The translations under genes were made by a program, and so were the position numbers. Source: JASGDC01 sp047605865 (lineage in GTDB: Bacteria > Actinomycetota > Actinomycetes > Actinomycetales > Micrococcaceae). Taken from it: a stretch of DNA of 64,000 nt. The notes below the pieces were generated by a model. That model had not been told where the DNA came from. It ran no database searches and worked only from the letters and a program-made list of their open reading frames with translations. Shown one piece after another: positions 60,843 to 64,000 of this stretch. The DNA is taken from positions 6,503 through 70,502 of the forward strand of contig JASGFC010000004.1 of NCBI GenBank assembly GCA_047605865.1, in the 5' to 3' direction. Position 1 is the first letter of the stretch; each line of letters begins with the position of its first letter.

Positions 60843-62921
60843 TTATTTACCTGCTTCTTTCATTGATTCTTCAGCTGCTTGTGCAACAGCTTCAGATGTA
60901 ATTCCAAATTCTTTGTAGAGAGTTGCTTGATCTGCTGAAGCACCAAAGTGTTCTAGAGAAATCATGCGACCTGCGTCTCCAACAATTTCACGCCAACCAA
61001 GTCCAAGACCTGCTTCAACAGAAACACGAGCTTTCACATCTTGTGGGAGTACCTGTTCTTTGTATGCATCTGGTTGTTCATTAAACCATTCAAGACATGG
61101 CATAGAAACTACACGAGCGGCTACACCTTTCTTTTCAAGTTCATCTTTTGCGTCCATAGCGATTGAAACTTCTGATCCGGTACCAATCAAAATCACATCA
61201 GGCTTGCCACCTTTAGCATCTGAAAGAATGTAACCACCTTTAGCTACATCGTTAGCAGAAGCATTTTCCTTGCGGTCAAAGATTGGAACGTCTTGACGAG
61301 TCAACACAATACCTGCTGGACGATCAGTGTGTTCAAGGATTGTTTGCCATGCAACTGCTGTTTCATTGGCATCAGCCGGGCGAACTACGTCTAAGCCTGG
61401 AATCGCACGAAGTGCCCAGAGGTGCTCTACTGGCTGGTGTGTTGCACCGTCTTCACCAAGACCAATGGAATCGTGTGTCCATACATAGGTCACAGGAAGT
61501 TTCATCAATGCACTCAAACGAACTGCAGGTTTTTGGTAATCAGAGAAGACCAAGAAAGTACCTGCATAAGGACGAGTATGAGAAGTGAGGGTAATTCCGT
61601 TAAGAATTGCAGCAGCCACGTGCTCACGGATACCGAAGTGTAGCGTTCTACCGTAAGGATCTCCTGACCATTCTTTTGTCTGATGATCAGCTGGTAAGAA
61701 TGAAGGGGAATCTTCAATAGTAGTGTTGTTAGATTCTGCTAAATCACAAGAACCACCCCAAAGCTCAGGGAGTTTATCGCCAATAGCATTCAGAACAGCA
61801 CCAGATGCTTTTCGTGTAGACATAGCATCGCCAGCAGGAAAGTCAGGAAGTGTTTTTTCCCAGCCCTTTGGCAATTCATAGTTCTCTAAACGAGTAAAGA
61901 GTTCTGCTTCTTCTTTGTGCGTTTTTTCCCATTTAGCGTATGCAGCATCCCATTGTTTGTGGAGGTCAGCTCCACGATCTACAGCTTCACGAGTATGTTT
62001 GAGGACATCATCATCAACTTCAAAAGTCTTATCAGGATCAAAACCAAGAGTTTTTTTAAGACCAGCAAGATCGTCTGCTCCAAGAGCTGAACCATGGATT
62101 TTACCAGTTCCCATTTTTTCAGGAGTTGGCCAACCAATAATTGTTTCTAATTCAATGATAGAAGGTTTAGTAGTTTCTGCTTTTGCAGCCATAACTGCAT
62201 CATAGAGAGCATCAACATCTTCTTCATATTTGCCGTTATTACGCCAATCTACGGTCTGAGTGTGCCAGCCGTATGATTCATAGCGCTTCATAATATCTTC
62301 AGTTAAAGCAATTTTGGTATCGTCTTCAATTGAAATATGATTGCGGTCAAAGATGACAATCAGATTACCTAGTTCTTGCAATCCTGACAAGGAACCAGCT
62401 TCAGATGTAATACCTTCTTCAATGTCACCTTCTGAAGCAAGTACGTAGACATGGTGATCAAAAGGACTTTCACCAGTACTTGCTTTAGCATCCATTAATC
62501 CACGTAGGCGACGTTGCCCATATGCGAATCCAACAGCTGTTGCAAGACCTTGTCCAAGGGGTCCCGTTGTTGTTTCAATGCCGTCTGTGTGTCCATGCTC
62601 AGGGTGTGCTGGAGTAATAGAACCCCAAGTACGAAGAGATTTCAAATCATCTAAAGATACTTTGTATCCAGCAAAATACAACTGAATGTATTGTAGAAGA
62701 CTTGCGTGTCCACAGGAAAGAATGAAGCGATCGCGACCAGCCCAGTTCATATCTTTTGGATCATGGTTCATTACTTTTTGATAAAGCATGTAAGCAGCTG
62801 GTGCAAGGCTAATTGCAGTACCTGGGTGCCCACTACCTACTTTTTCAACTGCGTCACCAGCAAGCACTTTAGCGGTATTTACAGCCTTTTTATCAATATC
62901 TGTCCATTCAAGTTTGGTCAT
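60843..62921 (-). CDS. tkt: Transketolase
   Basis: 692 residues from the ATG at 62921, which opens MTKLEWTDIDKKAV as in homologues; an in-frame start 45 bases upstream is unlikely. Thiamine diphosphate enzyme: KVGSGHPGTAISLAP (about 27-41, catalytic His), HPEHGHTDGIETTTGPLGQG (about 100-119), the ThDP-binding GDG-like motif as EGDIEEGI... with NLIVIFDRNHISIE (about 155-195), and FGIREHVAAAILNGI (about 410-425) for the pyrimidine-side Glu. First gene of the pentose phosphate operon; AAGGGG lies upstream. Confidence 0.96.
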   Translation of the reverse strand: MTKLEWTDIDKKAVNTAKVLAGDAVEKVGSGHPGTAISLAPAAYMLYQKVMNHDPKDMNWAGRDRFILSCGHASLLQYIQLYFAGYKVSLDDLKSLRTWGSITPAHPEHGHTDGIETTTGPLGQGLATAVGFAYGQRRLRGLMDAKASTGESPFDHHVYVLASEGDIEEGITSEAGSLSGLQELGNLIVIFDRNHISIEDDTKIALTEDIMKRYESYGWHTQTVDWRNNGKYEEDVDALYDAVMAAKAETTKPSIIELETIIGWPTPEKMGTGKIHGSALGADDLAGLKKTLGFDPDKTFEVDDDVLKHTREAVDRGADLHKQWDAAYAKWEKTHKEEAELFTRLENYELPKGWEKTLPDFPAGDAMSTRKASGAVLNAIGDKLPELWGGSCDLAESNNTTIEDSPSFLPADHQTKEWSGDPYGRTLHFGIREHVAAAILNGITLTSHTRPYAGTFLVFSDYQKPAVRLSALMKLPVTYVWTHDSIGLGEDGATHQPVEHLWALRAIPGLDVVRPADANETAVAWQTILEHTDRPAGIVLTRQDVPIFDRKENASANDVAKGGYILSDAKGGKPDVILIGTGSEVSIAMDAKDELEKKGVAARVVSMPCLEWFNEQPDAYKEQVLPQDVKARVSVEAGLGLGWREIVGDAGRMISLEHFGASADQATLYKEFGITSEAVAQAAEESMKEAGK

Positions 62922-63071
62922 TCTATGACGCCCCTTACTTTTTAGAATTACTTTCAATTTCAACAATACTCGTTGTGTCTGACAAATTGCTTAATTATGA
63001 AACAATTGAGCCAAGATTTTATTTACCTTTATCATTTGCCAACATTTACCTTGCCTAATTCAATTTTATTC

Positions 63072-63100
63072 TAGAAAACTGTGTTTTCTACCTCTATAAT
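63072..63100 (+). promoter_or_regulatory. ctaB promoter with an inverted repeat between -35 and -10
   Basis: TATAAT at 63095-63100, about 21 bases before the RBS. Directly upstream, TAGAAAAC (63072-63079) and GTTTTCTA (63083-63090) form a perfect inverted repeat with a three-base spacer, covering the -35 position and the spacer. No consensus -35 is seen. Likely operator of a dimeric regulator. Confidence 0.6.
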
Positions 63101-63134
63101 AATAGAGAATGCATTTAAAAGGAGACTATGCCTA

Positions 63135-64000
63135 GTGGCAACTACAGCAACACCAACGAACTTCACTATTAACGATAAAATCAAAGGTTATGTAGCTTTG
63201 ATGAAGCTCCGTGTTGTTGAATTACTCTTAGTTTCAACTCTGCCAACCATGATTTTTGCCCAAAAGGGTATGCCAAGTTTTGGGCTTATTATTGCTACCC
63301 TTTTTGGTGGTACGATGGCAGCTGGTTCTGCTAATGCTTTTAATATGTACCTTGACCGTGATATTGATCGGGTAATGGATCGTACCAAGAAAAGACCACT
63401 TGTCACTGGTGTGCTAAGCGACAATGAAGCTCTAGCTTTTGCCTGGCTTTCTGGTATTTTTTCTGTTGCTTTTTTATGGTTAGTTGTTAATCCTTTGTCT
63501 GGAATTTTAGCTGCAGGAGCAATCGCTTTTTATGTGATTATTTACACGATGATACTTAAGCGTCGTACTCCGCAAAATATCGTATGGGGTGGAATAGCAG
63601 GTTGTTTTCCAGTACTTATTGGTTGGGCGGCAGTAACAAATACTATTTCTTGGGCGGCTATCGTGCTCTTTATGGTCATTTTCCTCTGGACGCCGCCACA
63701 TTACTGGCCTTTGTCTTTACGCTATGGCGAAGATTACCGCAGGGCTGATGTGCCAATGCTTGGCGCTATTAGTTCTATTCCTGCTGTTTCTCAGCAGATT
63801 ATCTTATATTCATGGGCTATGGTTGTTTGTTCGTTACTTCTTGGGCCAGTTGGTGGTGCAGGTATGCTCTACATGATTGTAGCTATAGCAGCTGGTGCTT
63901 GGTTCCTCTTTGAAGCGCATCGTTTAAGCTCATTAGCCATTCAAGGTGCACCAGAATCAGTTATTAAACCAATGCGTTTATTCCACGCTTCAATCACTTA
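63135..64000 (+). CDS. ctaB: Protoheme IX farnesyltransferase (haem O synthase), 5' part
   Basis: About 288 residues up to the window edge; the last part is cut off. Start GTG at 63135, eleven bases after AAGGAG (63119-63124); the ATG at 63128 is too close and its frame stops after 14 codons. Reading frame: VALMKLRVVELLLVSTLPTM, then SANAFNMYLDRDIDRVMDRT (about 75-94), the NxxxDxxxD prenyl-diphosphate motif, RPLVTG, and FLWTPPHYWPLSLRYGEDY (about 186-204). Membrane enzyme that adds a farnesyl group to haem B, making haem O for terminal oxidases. Divergent from tkt, the usual actinobacterial arrangement, so aerobic respiration is expected. Confidence 0.94.
   Translation, partial: MATTATPTNFTINDKIKGYVALMKLRVVELLLVSTLPTMIFAQKGMPSFGLIIATLFGGTMAAGSANAFNMYLDRDIDRVMDRTKKRPLVTGVLSDNEALAFAWLSGIFSVAFLWLVVNPLSGILAAGAIAFYVIIYTMILKRRTPQNIVWGGIAGCFPVLIGWAAVTNTISWAAIVLFMVIFLWTPPHYWPLSLRYGEDYRRADVPMLGAISSIPAVSQQIILYSWAMVVCSLLLGPVGGAGMLYMIVAIAAGAWFLFEAHRLSSLAIQGAPESVIKPMRLFHASIT

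Noticed and set aside
63188..63701. Two minus-strand frames inside the start of ctaB
   Set aside because: The plus-strand frame has clear CtaB motifs and runs to the window edge; the minus frames are shadows.
1..64000. tRNA genes, CRISPR arrays, insertion sequences or prophage
   Set aside because: All intergenic gaps were read; none held a cloverleaf, regular spacer repeats, transposase or phage genes.

Overview
The window reads as a stretch of chromosome from a low-GC (about 40% by eye) member of the Actinomycetota. The phylum call rests on family content and order. There is a whiA gene in a uvrA-uvrC-rapZ-yvcK-whiA-gap-pgk-tpiA-secG series, an opcA gene inside a tkt-tal-pgi-zwf-opcA-pgl operon, ctaB divergent from tkt, a ruvCAB-secDF-rel-(cyclophilin)-hisS-aspS series, and a twin-arginine leader of the actinobacterial 'RRTVSKGAAWSVP' type. 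Micrococcales is my best guess at order level, but I cannot fix the genus from sequence alone. No tRNA, rRNA, CRISPR array, insertion sequence or prophage is visible, and no gene-free stretch exceeds about 215 bases.

Layout. 1-6.1 kb: cut ThrE-type exporter, VIT-family metal transporter, universal stress protein, a short SSB, ilvE, a umuDC-like SOS mutagenesis pair and a UPF0126 membrane protein. 6.2-14.9 kb: yebC, ruvCAB, secD, secF, rel, and an AbiEi-like gene that runs antisense into rel. 15-20.8 kb: DUF349 protein and membrane cyclophilin on the minus strand, hisS, aspS and a small membrane protein on the plus strand. 20.8-28.8 kb: MMPL transporter, rarA, rpsA, coaE, uvrB. 28.9-39.5 kb: a small membrane protein, TerC protein, a pair of membrane-associated dynamin-like/YfjP-like GTPases, an OatA-type acyltransferase and a heterodimeric ABC exporter. 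39.6-41.9 kb: a Tat-exported seven-blade RCC1 propeller protein behind a nine-G tract, and a small membrane protein. 42-53.8 kb: uvrA, uvrC, rapZ, yvcK, whiA, sodA, gap, pgk, tpiA, secG. 53.9-62.9 kb, minus strand: a wall-stalk surface protein and the pentose phosphate operon. 63.1 kb to the end: the start of ctaB.

Functionally the window is dominated by genome maintenance (UvrA, UvrB, UvrC, RuvCAB, RarA, UmuC, SSB), protein export (SecD, SecF, SecG), and central carbon flow (lower glycolysis converging on the pentose phosphate operon). Two matching LexA-like boxes, at the umuD-like gene and at uvrA, tie part of the repair set to an SOS response. Many starts sit 6-9 bases after a TANNNT -10 element, suggesting frequent leaderless transcripts.

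The points I would check first are: (1) a UmuD homologue that is born in the short UmuD' form, has lost both catalytic residues, and carries its LexA box inside its first codons; (2) ruvC with no ATG, GTG or TTG anywhere in its usable 5' region; (3) the nine-G tract in the putative promoter spacer of the RCC1 surface protein, a likely phase-variation switch, next to a tandem duplication that contains the ribosome binding site; and (4) the AbiEi-like gene overlapping the 3' end of rel.
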